Under the pieces are notes generated by a model. It searched no databases, was not told the origin of the DNA, and saw only the letters and a list, made by a program, of their open reading frames with translations. Position numbers and translations under genes: made by a program. A stretch of DNA of 64,000 nt from Herbiconiux sp. Lineage in GTDB: Bacteria > Actinomycetota > Actinomycetes > Actinomycetales > Microbacteriaceae. Below are positions 8,050-16,601 of the stretch, in pieces. The stretch is from positions 1 through 64,000 of the forward strand of contig NZ_JAHFUW010000017.1 in the NCBI RefSeq assembly GCF_023264855.1, read 5' to 3'. Position 1 is the stretch's first letter. Each line of letters begins with the position of its first letter.

Positions 8050-9027
8050 TCAGTACCGGGGTGCCCCGTGCTGCCGTGGCAGGACCGGGTCGAATGCGTC
8101 GAGTACCGCGAACGGCGATTCGACGTGGCCGAAGTGCCCGGCATCCGGCAGCACGGTCACGCGCAGGTCGTGCACGGTGTTCGCCAGCCCGTGGTCGTCC
8201 GACGCGGTCACGAAGGCGTCCCGCCTGCCGTGCACCACTCGCACCGGCACCCGGATGTGCCGCCAGCGGAGCGGATCGTACCGTGCGGCCTCGCGAGCGG
8301 CCAGAAGGAAGGCCTTCGGGCGCACCTCGTCGGCCAGCGCCCGAACGACGCTCTCATCGACCCGCGAGGGCTCGGCGAACAGCGGAGCCACGATGCGCCT
8401 CAGCAGGCGCAGTGCTCCGGCCGCGAGCAGCAGAGCCGACGCCGAGCGCCCGAACGGGGCGAACACCCGCATCACGGTGAGCAGCCCCACGAACGCCGGC
8501 ACCGTCCGCCGGCCGCGTGCGCGGTCGCGCGACGCCTCGGCCACTGCGAACGTCGTGGGGGAGACCAGCGCCAGCGCCTTCGTCGCATCGGTCTCGACCG
8601 CGGCGAGATGCAGACCGATGAAGCCGCCGAGCGAGTGCCCGAGCACGATCCACTGCTGGTAGCCGAGCTCGCGGAGCACCGCGGCGATCATCCGGGCGTA
8701 GCCGTCGACCGTGCAGAGCGAGCGATCACCGGGCAGGGGCGATGCGCCCCAGCCGGGGAGGTCGATGAGCACCGGATCCCGAACGGACCCGCCGGCGCTC
8801 TCCGAGGCCGCGCGCAGCAACGGCGTCCACGTCGTCCACGATCCTGCGGCGCCGTGCAGCAGCACGACGGCGGTGCGGGTGCCCAGGGCGCGCCGCGCCT
8901 CGGCGTACACGGTCACCTCGCCCAGAGCCGTGGCGAGGGTGCGGGCGACCAGCCCGAACCGTGCCGGATCGCCGCTGAGCGGGAACGGCGAATACGCGGA
9001 CTGCTGCCGTGCCCGTGAATCCGCCAT
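8050..9027 (-). CDS. Alpha/beta hydrolase
   Basis: 325 residues with the alpha/beta-hydrolase pattern: oxyanion strand TAVVLLHGAAGSW, nucleophile elbow GHSLGG (Ser), acid in VRVVHGRRDAF and catalytic His in LPDAGHFGHVE. There is no signal peptide, so the enzyme should be cytosolic. The ATG at 9027 begins MADSRARQQSAYSPFPLSGD. Convergent with the LAL regulator and divergent from the membrane protein at 9124. Substrate unknown; esterase, lipase or C-C hydrolase are all possible. Confidence 0.85.
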   Translation of the reverse strand: MADSRARQQSAYSPFPLSGDPARFGLVARTLATALGEVTVYAEARRALGTRTAVVLLHGAAGSWTTWTPLLRAASESAGGSVRDPVLIDLPGWGASPLPGDRSLCTVDGYARMIAAVLRELGYQQWIVLGHSLGGFIGLHLAAVETDATKALALVSPTTFAVAEASRDRARGRRTVPAFVGLLTVMRVFAPFGRSASALLLAAGALRLLRRIVAPLFAEPSRVDESVVRALADEVRPKAFLLAAREAARYDPLRWRHIRVPVRVVHGRRDAFVTASDDHGLANTVHDLRVTVLPDAGHFGHVESPFAVLDAFDPVLPRQHGAPRY

Positions 9028-9123
9028 GCCGCGTATTCGGAACGGCCGGCCCAATCGGTGGGCCGGGTGCGCCGCGCACCCGCGTGACGGGCAGCACCGT
9101 GCGAAGCGACTACCCTCGAATGG

Positions 9124-9825
9124 ATGACAGCGTCCGGAGCCCGCGTGCGGCGTGCCTGCGCCCTCGTGCGCCTCGCCGTCGCGGTACTGGGGGCCGTGGC
9201 GCTGATCTTCGACTTCGACTACGTGCTCGGCTTCAGCACCTTCTCGACGGTGAACTACTTCAGCTACTTCACCTTCCAGTCCAACCTGCTGAACGTGATC
9301 GTGCTCGGCGTCTCGGGTGTGCTGCTGCTGCGCGGGCACGTCGTGGGCGGCTTCCTCAGCAGCATCCGCGCCACCTCCACCACCTACGTCGTGGTGTCGG
9401 GGATCGTGTTCGGCCTGATCGTGTCGCAGGCCGGCAGCCACCACTACCGGATCGACGTGCCCTGGTCGAGCCAGATCCTGCACTTCTGGATCCCGTCGTA
9501 CATGCTGCTGGACTGGCTGATCGGGGTCGGCCGGCGCCGGCTGCTCTGGCGGGTGGTGCCGCTGGTGCTGATCTTCCCGGTGATCTGGGGCGTGTTCACC
9601 CTCATCCGCGGCTCGATCGTGCGCTGGTACCCGTACTTCTTCCTCGATCCGGCTCAGGTGAGCGGGCCGCTGGAGTTCGTGATGTACTGCGGCATCGCGC
9701 TGGGCCTGTTCGCGGGCATCACCGCCGGTCTGGTGGCGCTCAGCCGGCTGAGGCCGTGGGGGTGGCTGTCGCTCGCAGCGACTCGTCGACGAACGGCTCG
9801 AGACTCACCAGCGCCGCCTGGATGA
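9124..9825 (+). CDS. Pr6Pr family integral membrane protein
   Basis: 233 residues with about six hydrophobic segments. The conserved front YFSYFTFQSNLLNVIVLGVS and the central HFWIPSYMLLDWLIG match Pr6Pr/FAR-17a-AIG1-like membrane proteins of actinobacteria, whose function is not established. The 3' end overlaps the convergent flavoprotein gene by 86 bases on the opposite strand; the overlap encodes a basic tail after the last membrane helix. Confidence 0.8.
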   Translation: MTASGARVRRACALVRLAVAVLGAVALIFDFDYVLGFSTFSTVNYFSYFTFQSNLLNVIVLGVSGVLLLRGHVVGGFLSSIRATSTTYVVVSGIVFGLIVSQAGSHHYRIDVPWSSQILHFWIPSYMLLDWLIGVGRRRLLWRVVPLVLIFPVIWGVFTLIRGSIVRWYPYFFLDPAQVSGPLEFVMYCGIALGLFAGITAGLVALSRLRPWGWLSLAATRRRTARDSPAPPG

Positions 9826-11242
9826 AGTCGGCGTCGCTCTGCTTGCCCGCAACGGGCACGTCGTCGGCCGCGGTCAGCCCGATCAGGATCGGCTGGCCGG
9901 TTGACGGGAGCAGGTTGATCCACTCCGCGATCTCGGAGGTCTCGTCGATCACCGAGAGCACGGTCGCCTCGGTCGACCAGAACGGCTCGTCGAAGCGCAG
10001 CCAGAGCTGTTCGAGCGTGCCCATCCCGATGGCCTCGATCGCCGACTGCACGGCATCGGGCAGCGGGGGATCGAACTCGATCGTGCCGGCCTGCAGCACT
10101 CCGATCGGCGCGGTCACGACCACCCGGTCGATCGACAGCGATTCGCCGGTGCCGAGCCGCAGGCTCACCCCCTCGTCGTCGTAGGCGATGCGGATGACCG
10201 TGGCCGAGAGCAGCACGTCCAGGTCGTCGATGGCGTTCGTGACGACGGTCGCCAGTCCGCCCACGATCAGGCCGGTGCCGTCCACCAGGCCCGCCTTGTC
10301 CAGACCGTAGCTGCCCGAGAGCCGGAAGGCGTTGGCGCCGTACCGGCTGGCGATCGTGGTGTCGAGGTAATGCGTGAGCTCGTCCGAGGGCGAGACGCCG
10401 TCGGCGGCCGGTTCGGTGGAGAGCTCCGAGGCTCCGGATGCCGACAGCGCCGACGCGAGCGAGGAGTCGGCGGGCTGGGCCTCGGCCCAGGCCACGGCGG
10501 CGGCCACCGCATCCGGACCCGTGGTCGACGGCGGCACGGTCGCGCCCTCGGCGGTGCGGATCTCCCGACTCGCATCGAGCCTCAGCGTGTCGACGTCGTT
10601 CTCGAGCAGCAGGTCGTCGAGGCCGTCGCCGGAGACGGATGCGGCCCCGAGCTCCACCGGGAACGGCCAGCCGGCCTCGTCGCGCGTGTCGATGCGGCCG
10701 CCGACACGGTCCCGCGCCTCGATCACCACCACGTCGAATCCGGCGTCGGCCAGGGCGCGCGCGGCGGTGGCACCGGCCAGGCCCGCGCCGATCACCGCGA
10801 TCCGCTCGTCGGGCTCGGCCAGGGCCGCCAGGCGTTCGGCGACCGCGGCACCCGAGGTGGCGGCTCCGATCACCGTGCCCGGGTATTCGCTCGAGGCGGC
10901 TTCGCCGGCGAGGAACACACGGCCGGCGACGGTCTCCCGCAGAGTGGCTCGATCGGCGGGGGTGGCTCCCACCGGCGTCATGCTGAACGAGCCGAGCGCG
11001 AACGGATCCGTGGCCCAGGCGCTCCGCAGGAAGGCGGCCGGCTGCGGCACGGGGGACACCGGAACCGGTGTCGGCGTCACGGTCGGGGTGGGAACCGGTT
11101 TCAGCGGGGTGCAGGCGGCCAGCGCGGCCAGCGACACCGCGGAGACCGCGCCTGCCAGGAAGGTCCGTCGCTCAAGTGCCAATTCTGCGGTGCCGTTTCT
11201 CGTGGTGAGTGGGGGATGCCCCGGTACCTCCACGTTAGCCAA
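9740..11242 (-). CDS. Tat-exported lipoprotein flavin amine-oxidase-like protein with rearranged domain order
   Basis: 500 residues from TTG at 11242 (an in-frame TTG at 11182 is also possible). Residues 21-44 form a Tat-type signal (ERRTFLAG at 24-31) ending in a lipobox LAAC (Cys44), followed by a Pro/Thr linker. Residues 76-135 then hold WATDPFALGSFS and FLAGEAASSEYPGTVIGAA, motifs that in flavin monoamine oxidases lie at the C-terminus. Only after these comes the N-terminal Rossmann motif IGAGLAG (151-157) and RVGGR (179-183). The protein ends with the segment that usually precedes WxxDP. The family is clear (FAD-dependent amine oxidase); this looks like a circular permutation. The 3' end overlaps the convergent membrane-protein gene. 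Substrate unknown. Confidence 0.85.
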   Translation of the reverse strand: MANVEVPGHPPLTTRNGTAELALERRTFLAGAVSAVSLAALAACTPLKPVPTPTVTPTPVPVSPVPQPAAFLRSAWATDPFALGSFSMTPVGATPADRATLRETVAGRVFLAGEAASSEYPGTVIGAATSGAAVAERLAALAEPDERIAVIGAGLAGATAARALADAGFDVVVIEARDRVGGRIDTRDEAGWPFPVELGAASVSGDGLDDLLLENDVDTLRLDASREIRTAEGATVPPSTTGPDAVAAAVAWAEAQPADSSLASALSASGASELSTEPAADGVSPSDELTHYLDTTIASRYGANAFRLSGSYGLDKAGLVDGTGLIVGGLATVVTNAIDDLDVLLSATVIRIAYDDEGVSLRLGTGESLSIDRVVVTAPIGVLQAGTIEFDPPLPDAVQSAIEAIGMGTLEQLWLRFDEPFWSTEATVLSVIDETSEIAEWINLLPSTGQPILIGLTAADDVPVAGKQSDADFIQAALVSLEPFVDESLRATATPTASAG

Positions 11243-11295
11243 CGATCCGCTGTTCTGCCCCGGCGAGGCGGCGCCGACGCTGTAATGATGGGCAG

Positions 11296-11739
11296 ATGAT
11301 CACTCCAGAGCTCGCTCGTGCCCTGCGCACCGCCGGGCTGCGCTGGCATCCGCGCTCCGGTGACGCGTTCCGGATCGAGACCGCCGACGGCTCCGACGAC
11401 GTGTTCACCGTGAGCGAGATGACGGTGGAGGTGCACGAGTTCCCCACGGGCCGGCAGATCGGTTTCAACGGCACCACGGAGTGGGCCCTCGACTCGGTGG
11501 CGATCGCCGACACGCTGTGGCTGCCGCACGAAGCGCAGTTGCGCGAGCTGCTTCGCGACGGGTTCCGCCGCCTGGAGGTGTCGAACGGCCTGTTCGTGGT
11601 GGTCGCAGTGGTGCGGGCCGTCGAACGGGCCTACGAGGCCGAGACCGCCGAAGACGCCTACGGCGAGGCGGTGCTCGATCTGATCGTGCAGACGCTCGTG
11701 ACCGACACGGACGGCGCGGATGTCGGCCCTGCGGAATAG
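11296..11739 (+). CDS. Conserved protein of unknown function
   Basis: 147 residues, soluble, acidic C-terminus, no signal or membrane helix. Starts MITPELARALRTAGLRWHPR; contains TVEVHEFPTGRQIGFNGTTEWALD and a helical C-terminal half. It is divergent from the flavoprotein and lies ten bases before the aldo-keto reductase, so they may be co-transcribed. I do not recognise a family. Confidence 0.7.
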   Translation: MITPELARALRTAGLRWHPRSGDAFRIETADGSDDVFTVSEMTVEVHEFPTGRQIGFNGTTEWALDSVAIADTLWLPHEAQLRELLRDGFRRLEVSNGLFVVVAVVRAVERAYEAETAEDAYGEAVLDLIVQTLVTDTDGADVGPAE

Positions 11740-11748
11740 GCTTGAGGA

Positions 11749-12579
11749 ATGACTGAAAACGCAGTTCCCCTCGTCACCCTGAACAACGGTGTGGAGATCC
11801 CCCAGCTCGGCTTCGGGGTCTTCAAGGTCGACCCCGACAAGACGAACCGCATCGTGCGCGATGCCCTCGATGTCGGCTACCGCCACCTCGACACCGCGAA
11901 GATCTATCACAACGAAGAGGGCGTCGGCCACGCCGTGCACGAGTCGGGCATCGCGCGCGACGAGCTCTTCATCACCACCAAGCTCTGGAACGACGACCAG
12001 ACGAACGCTCCCGAGGCCTTCCAGAAGAGCCTCGCCCGCCTGCGTCAAGACTACGTCGACCTGTACCTCATCCACTGGCCCACTCCCGAGCGCGACACCT
12101 ACATCGAGGCCTGGCGCGCCCTGGAGGGCATCCTCGAATCCGGCAAGGCCAAGGCGATCGGCGTCTCGAACTTCACCGTCGACCACCTCGACCGGCTGAT
12201 CAGCGAGACCGGCATCGTGCCGGCCGTCAACCAGGTCGAGCTGCACGTCGACTTCCAGCAGGCAGAGCTCCGCTCCTACGCCGCCGAGAAGGGCATCGCC
12301 ATCGAGGCCTGGGGTCCGCTCGGCCAGGGCAAGATCAACGAGTCCGAGGAGCTCGCCTCGATCGCCGCGGCCCACGGCAAGTCCGTGCCGCAGACGATCC
12401 TGCGCTGGCACCTCGACGTGGGCAACATCGTCATCCCGAAGAGCAACAATAAGGAGCGGATGGCCGAGAACTTCGACATCCTCGACTTCTCGTTGAGCGC
12501 GTCCGAGATCGCGACCATCGCCACCCTCGACCAGGGCGAGCAGGGCCGCAACGGCAGCAACCCGCTCGAGGTGAACTAG
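11749..12579 (+). CDS. Aldo/keto reductase (2,5-diketo-D-gluconate reductase-like)
   Basis: 276 residues, a standard single-domain TIM-barrel NADPH-dependent carbonyl reductase. The catalytic tetrad is complete: Asp48 (YRHLDTAKIY), Tyr53, Lys78 (FITTKLW) and His109 (LYLIHWP). GVSNFTVDHLDRL, PAVNQVELH and VIPKSNNKERMAEN (NADP phosphate binding) are also present. It ends directly at the stop of the convergent DUF1295 gene with no intergenic space; a terminator hairpin for it lies inside that gene. Confidence 0.93.
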   Translation: MTENAVPLVTLNNGVEIPQLGFGVFKVDPDKTNRIVRDALDVGYRHLDTAKIYHNEEGVGHAVHESGIARDELFITTKLWNDDQTNAPEAFQKSLARLRQDYVDLYLIHWPTPERDTYIEAWRALEGILESGKAKAIGVSNFTVDHLDRLISETGIVPAVNQVELHVDFQQAELRSYAAEKGIAIEAWGPLGQGKINESEELASIAAAHGKSVPQTILRWHLDVGNIVIPKSNNKERMAENFDILDFSLSASEIATIATLDQGEQGRNGSNPLEVN

Positions 12580-13416
12580 CTAGTTCGCAGCAGGCACCGG
12601 AACGTCCGCGTTCGTCTTCCTGGGAAACCAGGGGACGAGCGCGGACGTTCTCTTTTTGTAGTCGGCGTATTCGGGGTACCGGGAGGCCGAGATGCTCTCG
12701 GTGAACACGGTCGAGCCGATGAACAGGAGGGTCAGCAGGATGGCGCCGGCGGCGGTCCACTGCAGCACGGTGCCCGCGGCCACCGAGCCGATCAGGAAGA
12801 ACACCCACCACTGGGCCTGCTCGAAGAAGAAGTTCGGGTGCCGCGAGAAGCGGAAGAGCCCGGTCTGCAGGAAGCGCGGTCGCGCTTCGCGACCGGCGGC
12901 GGTCTCGGCCTTCTTCCACTGATGGAAGTCCCACTGCTGCTGGTCGGCCACCGTCTCGCCCACCAGGAAGGCCAGGAACAGCGCCAGCAGTGCGATGTCC
13001 GCCCATCCGAACGGCGTCGCCCGGTGCTCGTACGCCATGAACGCCGGCATCGCGATCAGGAACAGGATGATGTTCTGGTAGATCGTGATGAAGAACAGGT
13101 TGAACACCTGATAGGCGGCCGGCGGCATGCGCTTGCGCAGGATCGCCCAGCGGTAGTCCTCCCCGCCCCGGGCGTAGCCGCCCTTGCGCGAGAAGTTGAA
13201 GGTGAGGCGAGCGCCCCACAGCGTCACCACGGTCGCCATCAGGTTCAGCCGGAGGTCGCTGAAACCGGCGGATGCGGCGAAGATCCAGACGTAGACGAGC
13301 GGGATGACCGACCAGATGCGGTCGACCCAGGAGTACTCGCGGGTGATCAGCGAGAGCACCCACACCAGCAGGCACACCGCCCCGAGAACCCACAGTGCCG
13401 CGAACAAGGGAGCCAT
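12580..13416 (-). CDS. DUF1295 / steroid 5-alpha-reductase-like membrane protein
   Basis: 278 residues with about seven hydrophobic helices. The C-terminal signature of the family is visible: FLQTGLFRFSRHPNFFFEQAQWW and later SRYPEYADYKKRTSALVPWFP. Relatives are membrane enzymes resembling steroid reductases and isoprenylcysteine methyltransferases, but the DUF1295 group has no settled substrate. I chose ATG at 13416 (MAPLFAALWVLGAVCLLVW), placing the first helix at the start. The stop codon abuts that of the aldo/keto reductase. Confidence 0.85.
   Translation of the reverse strand: MAPLFAALWVLGAVCLLVWVLSLITREYSWVDRIWSVIPLVYVWIFAASAGFSDLRLNLMATVVTLWGARLTFNFSRKGGYARGGEDYRWAILRKRMPPAAYQVFNLFFITIYQNIILFLIAMPAFMAYEHRATPFGWADIALLALFLAFLVGETVADQQQWDFHQWKKAETAAGREARPRFLQTGLFRFSRHPNFFFEQAQWWVFFLIGSVAAGTVLQWTAAGAILLTLLFIGSTVFTESISASRYPEYADYKKRTSALVPWFPRKTNADVPVPAAN
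12601..12657 (+). terminator. Terminator for the aldo/keto reductase, inside the convergent gene
   Basis: AACGTCCGCGTTCGTC (12601-12616) pairs with GACGAGCGCGGACGTT (12634-12649) at 15 of 16 positions and is followed by CTCTTTTT on the plus strand. The hairpin occupies codons near the C-terminus of the DUF1295 gene on the other strand. Confidence 0.75.
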
Positions 13417-13516
13417 GGCAGAAGTGTAGGCGACCGTACGGCGATCATGGGGCGAACTCGCGGGTCGGAGACGGCCTCTCATCGGCTACGCTGGACACAG
13501 CAAGGAGGGCTGCAGG

Positions 13517-14014
13517 ATGACGAACGACAATACCGATCGACACGACAGTATCGACCACACGACGAGCATCCCCGTCCCCGCGAACTCCGCTGACACCACG
13601 CTCTCGCTCACCGGTGAGTTCGCCGCGCAGCTCGCGGCCCTCGAGGGCGGCGTCTCCGGCGAAGAACTCGAGGCCATCGGCGCGCTGCCGTCCGGCTCGG
13701 CGCTGCTGATCGTGCGCCGCGGGCCCAACTCCGGCGCCCGGTTCCTGCTCGACACCACCGTCAGCACGGTCGGCCGTCATCCGAACGCCGACATCTTCCT
13801 CGACGACGTCACCGTCTCCCGCCGGCACGCCGAATTCACTCGCCACGGCCACACCTTCGGGGTGAAAGACCTCGGGTCGCTGAACGGCACCTACGTCGAA
13901 GGCGTGCGGGTCGACGAAGCGCTGCTCGACGACGGCGCCGAGGTGCAGATCGGCAAGTTCCGCCTCACGTTCTACCCATCACGTATCGACGTGGTGACCT
14001 CCGCAGGGCAGTAG
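13517..14014 (+). CDS. garA: GarA/OdhI-like FHA domain protein
   Basis: 165 residues. The C-terminal FHA domain is clear: VSTVGRHPNADIFLDDVTVS, then RRHAEFTRHG, KDLGSLNGTYVEGVRV. In mycobacteria and corynebacteria this protein is phosphorylated by Ser/Thr kinases on an N-terminal Thr and then controls 2-oxoglutarate metabolism. The N-terminus here has DHTTSIPVP where GarA has ETTS, so a phosphorylatable Thr pair is present. AAGGAGG precedes the ATG at a normal distance. Two MerR genes follow; the first overlaps by one base. Confidence 0.85.
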   Translation: MTNDNTDRHDSIDHTTSIPVPANSADTTLSLTGEFAAQLAALEGGVSGEELEAIGALPSGSALLIVRRGPNSGARFLLDTTVSTVGRHPNADIFLDDVTVSRRHAEFTRHGHTFGVKDLGSLNGTYVEGVRVDEALLDDGAEVQIGKFRLTFYPSRIDVVTSAGQ

Positions 14015-14787
14015 TGCCGCCCGCCGCAGAACCTCGCCGTTCGGGGTCTCGATCCTCCGCTGCCTCCGACGAGCCCATCCTCTCCGGTTCCCCGGCCTCC
14101 GCGGTCGACTCCACCGCCGGATCCGCTCAGCTGCTCGGGATCGGGCAGGTGCTCTCCAAGCTCACCGCCGACTTCCCCGAACTCACGCCGTCGAAGCTGC
14201 GCTTTCTCGAAGAGCGCGGTCTGGTGCATCCGTCCCGCACCCAGTCGGGCTATCGCAAGTTCTCGCAGAACGACCTGAGCCGGCTGCGCCTCATCCTGAG
14301 CCTGCAGCGCGACTGCTACCTGCCCCTCGCGGTGATCAAGGACTACCTCGAAGACCTCGATGCCGGGCTGAACCCGCCGATGCCGGGTGCCGGCCTCGCG
14401 GGAGGCGCCTCCATTCTGCAGACCGGGCGGCGGATGAGCCGGGACGAGCTCACCAAGGCTGCCGGGGCCACGCCGATGCTGGTGCAGGATGCCTTCTCGG
14501 CGTCGGTGCTCACCCCGGCGGAGGCCTATGGCGAAGACTCGCTGGTGGTGCTGAAAGCTCTGGTCGAACTGCAGCGGAGCGGAATCGAGCCGCGGCATCT
14601 GCGCGGTTTCCGGCAGGCGACCGAACGCGAACTCGGCCTGATCGAGAGCGCTCTGATGCCGGTGGCGCGCCGCCGGGATCCGTCCAGCCGGGCCAAGGTC
14701 GCCGAGATGGCGGTCGAGATCGCGGGGCAGCTCGAGATCGTGCGGTCGAGCCTCATCCGGTCGGCTCTGGGGCGGATCGCACCGTGA
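14014..14787 (+). CDS. ftsR: MerR-family regulator, FtsR-like
   Basis: 257 residues from GTG at 14014, overlapping the FHA gene stop by one base. After a Ser/Pro/Ala-rich leader the HTH reads TPSKLRFLEERGLVHPSRT, SGYRKFSQNDLSRLRLILSL, closely like actinobacterial FtsR (Rv1828 type), a regulator linked to ftsZ expression and cell shape in Corynebacterium. The C-terminal half is helical. In mycobacteria a DUF151 nuclease gene normally follows; here 151 bases of non-coding DNA and then the second MerR gene come next. Gene name is by similarity and position. Confidence 0.82.
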   Translation: MPPAAEPRRSGSRSSAASDEPILSGSPASAVDSTAGSAQLLGIGQVLSKLTADFPELTPSKLRFLEERGLVHPSRTQSGYRKFSQNDLSRLRLILSLQRDCYLPLAVIKDYLEDLDAGLNPPMPGAGLAGGASILQTGRRMSRDELTKAAGATPMLVQDAFSASVLTPAEAYGEDSLVVLKALVELQRSGIEPRHLRGFRQATERELGLIESALMPVARRRDPSSRAKVAEMAVEIAGQLEIVRSSLIRSALGRIAP

Positions 14788-14938
14788 CGCCTCGGTCGGC
14801 TCGATAACGATCCGGTCCGCCACCGCGACACGCCGGGGGCAGAAGCGGGATGTCGTTGCCCCGGGGTCCCGGCATCGCTAGCGTGGTCACAGAACACGAG
14901 CACCGGATGTCCCGGCGCCCGCACCATGGAAGGCCCTG

Positions 14939-15487
14939 ATGAACGAGATAAGCAAGAACGACGATTCTCGCTACGATCTCGGCCTCCTCTTCACGGACGG
15001 GCTGCCCGACCTCGACCAGGCCGCAGGCTACCGCGGCGCCGTCGCAGCCCGCGCGGCCGGCATCACGTACCGTCAGCTCGACTACTGGGCGCGCACCGCG
15101 CTCGTGGAACCCACCGTGCGCGGGGCGGCCGGCTCCGGTTCGCAGCGCCTCTACGGCTTCCGCGACATCCTGGTCCTGAAGCTCGTGAAGCGCCTGCTCG
15201 ACACCGGCATCTCCCTGCAGCAGATCCGTACGGCCATCAACCAGCTGCGCGAATCCGGCATCAACGACCTGGCCCAGACCACTCTGATGTCCGACGGCGC
15301 CAGCGTCTACCTCTGCACCTCCAACGACGAGGTCATCGACCTCGTCAGCCGCGGCCAGGGCGTCTTCGGCATCGCCGTGGGCAAGGTGCTCCGCGAGGTC
15401 GAGAACTCCCTCGTCGAGCTCGACAGCGTCGTGGCCGACCCACAGGACGAGCTCGCCGCGCGTCGGGCTACACGCAAGGCTGTTTAG
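14939..15487 (+). CDS. MerR-family regulator, Rv1830/ResR-like
   Basis: 182 residues; GGAAGG lies 7 bases before ATG 14939. The HTH region AGITYRQLDYWARTALVEPT, then SQRLYGFRDILVLKLVKRLLD, and ISLQQIRTAINQLRESGI are typical of the second MerR protein (Rv1830/ResR in mycobacteria) that accompanies garA and ftsR and is linked to growth and division control. The C-terminal half ending AARRATRKAV is basic. A structured repeat element follows at 15511. Confidence 0.82.
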   Translation: MNEISKNDDSRYDLGLLFTDGLPDLDQAAGYRGAVAARAAGITYRQLDYWARTALVEPTVRGAAGSGSQRLYGFRDILVLKLVKRLLDTGISLQQIRTAINQLRESGINDLAQTTLMSDGASVYLCTSNDEVIDLVSRGQGVFGIAVGKVLREVENSLVELDSVVADPQDELAARRATRKAV

Positions 15488-15510
15488 CTGGCTTCTAGCT
15501 GGCTTCTAGC

Positions 15511-15687
15511 TGCCGAGGGCGCCGGGCTTCGCTCGTCGCTCTCGGGTTGCGCCGGTCCCTGCCCGGCGCAACGCGACATGTGAGCGCGCGGTCGAGGGGC
15601 GCGGGCTTCGCTCGCACCCCTCGGCCACCCACTCACCTTGGGTAGACGAAAAGGGCCCGCGGCTTTCGCTCGCGGGCCTTTTCTTTG
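15511..15687. repeat. Dispersed multi-hairpin intergenic element, copy 1
   Basis: The gap between the convergent MerR and ParA genes holds four consecutive hairpins: A CCGAGGGCG/CGCTCTCGG (15513-15545), B GTTGCGCCGG/CCGGCGCAAC (15546-15572), C CGAGGGGCGCG/CGCACCCCTCG (15593-15623) and D GGCCCGCG/CGCGGGCC with flanking A4 and T4 (15649-15682), the last a likely bidirectional terminator. A second copy lies at 26796-26961. Conserved stretches include GCGACATGTGAGC and ACTCACCTTGGGT. Confidence 0.8.
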
Positions 15688-15716
15688 TGGTTCGAAAACT
15701 CTTTTGTCTGGGGTTG

Positions 15717-16526
15717 TCAGGCCTTGAGGTCGGCGTATTCGCCTACTCGGCCTGTGCGCATGACGCGCTCCAGGAGGAGGTCGAAGTTGCGGGCCATCTC
15801 CTGGGCGCCCTCTCCGGGCCAGACGTGCAGGGGCTTCGCGGCGCCCTGGGCCTGCTGGAGGGAGGTTCGCTCGGGGAGCTGGGGGGAGAGCACCAGGGGG
15901 CCGAACATGTCGCGCAGCTCCTTGATGCGGAACTGGTGCTCGAGCGACTGGGAGCGTACGCGGTTCACGATGATGCCGAGCGGCTGGAGACGGGGGGAGA
16001 GGCCCCGGCGGATCTCCTCGATCGCCCGCAGCGCGCGGTCGGCGGCGGCGACGGAGAACAGGCCGGGCTCGGTGACCACCGAGACGCGGTCGGATGCCGC
16101 CCACGCCGTGCGCGTTAGCGCGTTCAGCGACGGAGCGCAGTCGATGAGTACGAGGTCGTACTCCGACTCGACCGTGGCGAGGGCCTCCTCGAGCTTCCAG
16201 ATGTCGCGGATCGACGGGTGGGGCCCGTCGAAGTTGAGGGCGGAGGGGCTGCCGATCAGGACGTCGATCTTGCCACCGCGGTCTTTGGTCCAACCCGAGG
16301 GGGCGATCGCCGCACGGACGACCTTCTCTTTGGGCGAAGCCAGCACATCGGCCACGTTGAGATGCCCGGCGACACGGATGTCCATGCCGGTCGAGACATC
16401 CGACTGCGGGTCGAGGTCGACGACGAGGGTTCGCAAGCCCTTGGCGAAGGCGGCGGAAGCGAGACCGAGCGTCACTGTGGTCTTGCCCACACCCCCCTTG
16501 AGGGAAGAGACGCTGAGTACATGCAC
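15717..16526 (-). CDS. ParA-family ATPase
   Basis: 269 residues from GTG at 16526, which has GGGG just upstream and gives the family start VHVLSVSSLKGGVGKTT with the deviant Walker A motif. TLVVDLDPQSDVSTGMDI is the Walker A' region and YDLVLIDCAPSLNALT the Walker B region. A GTG at 16547 would add seven residues. No parB partner is adjacent, so it is an orphan ParA of the type found beside pyruvate carboxylase in Microbacteriaceae; it may position a cellular cargo rather than the chromosome. Divergent from pyc. Confidence 0.87.
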   Translation of the reverse strand: MHVLSVSSLKGGVGKTTVTLGLASAAFAKGLRTLVVDLDPQSDVSTGMDIRVAGHLNVADVLASPKEKVVRAAIAPSGWTKDRGGKIDVLIGSPSALNFDGPHPSIRDIWKLEEALATVESEYDLVLIDCAPSLNALTRTAWAASDRVSVVTEPGLFSVAAADRALRAIEEIRRGLSPRLQPLGIIVNRVRSQSLEHQFRIKELRDMFGPLVLSPQLPERTSLQQAQGAAKPLHVWPGEGAQEMARNFDLLLERVMRTGRVGEYADLKA

Positions 16527-16601
16527 AATCCCCAACGTTACCTTCACTAGGCTTAGAGAACCTAACTGTTCGCTGTACGCGCATGCGCCTGAAAGGTCTC
16601 G

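Noticed and set aside
4923-8144. Minus-strand frame of 1073 codons opposite the LAL regulator
   Set aside because: Mirror frame of a gene with clear ATPase and HTH motifs; composition His/Arg/Gly-rich with no recognisable domain.
15484-16584. Minus-strand frame containing HMSRCAGQGPAQPE, also found at 26587-26922
   Set aside because: The shared peptide arises from translating the structured repeat element, not from homologous proteins.
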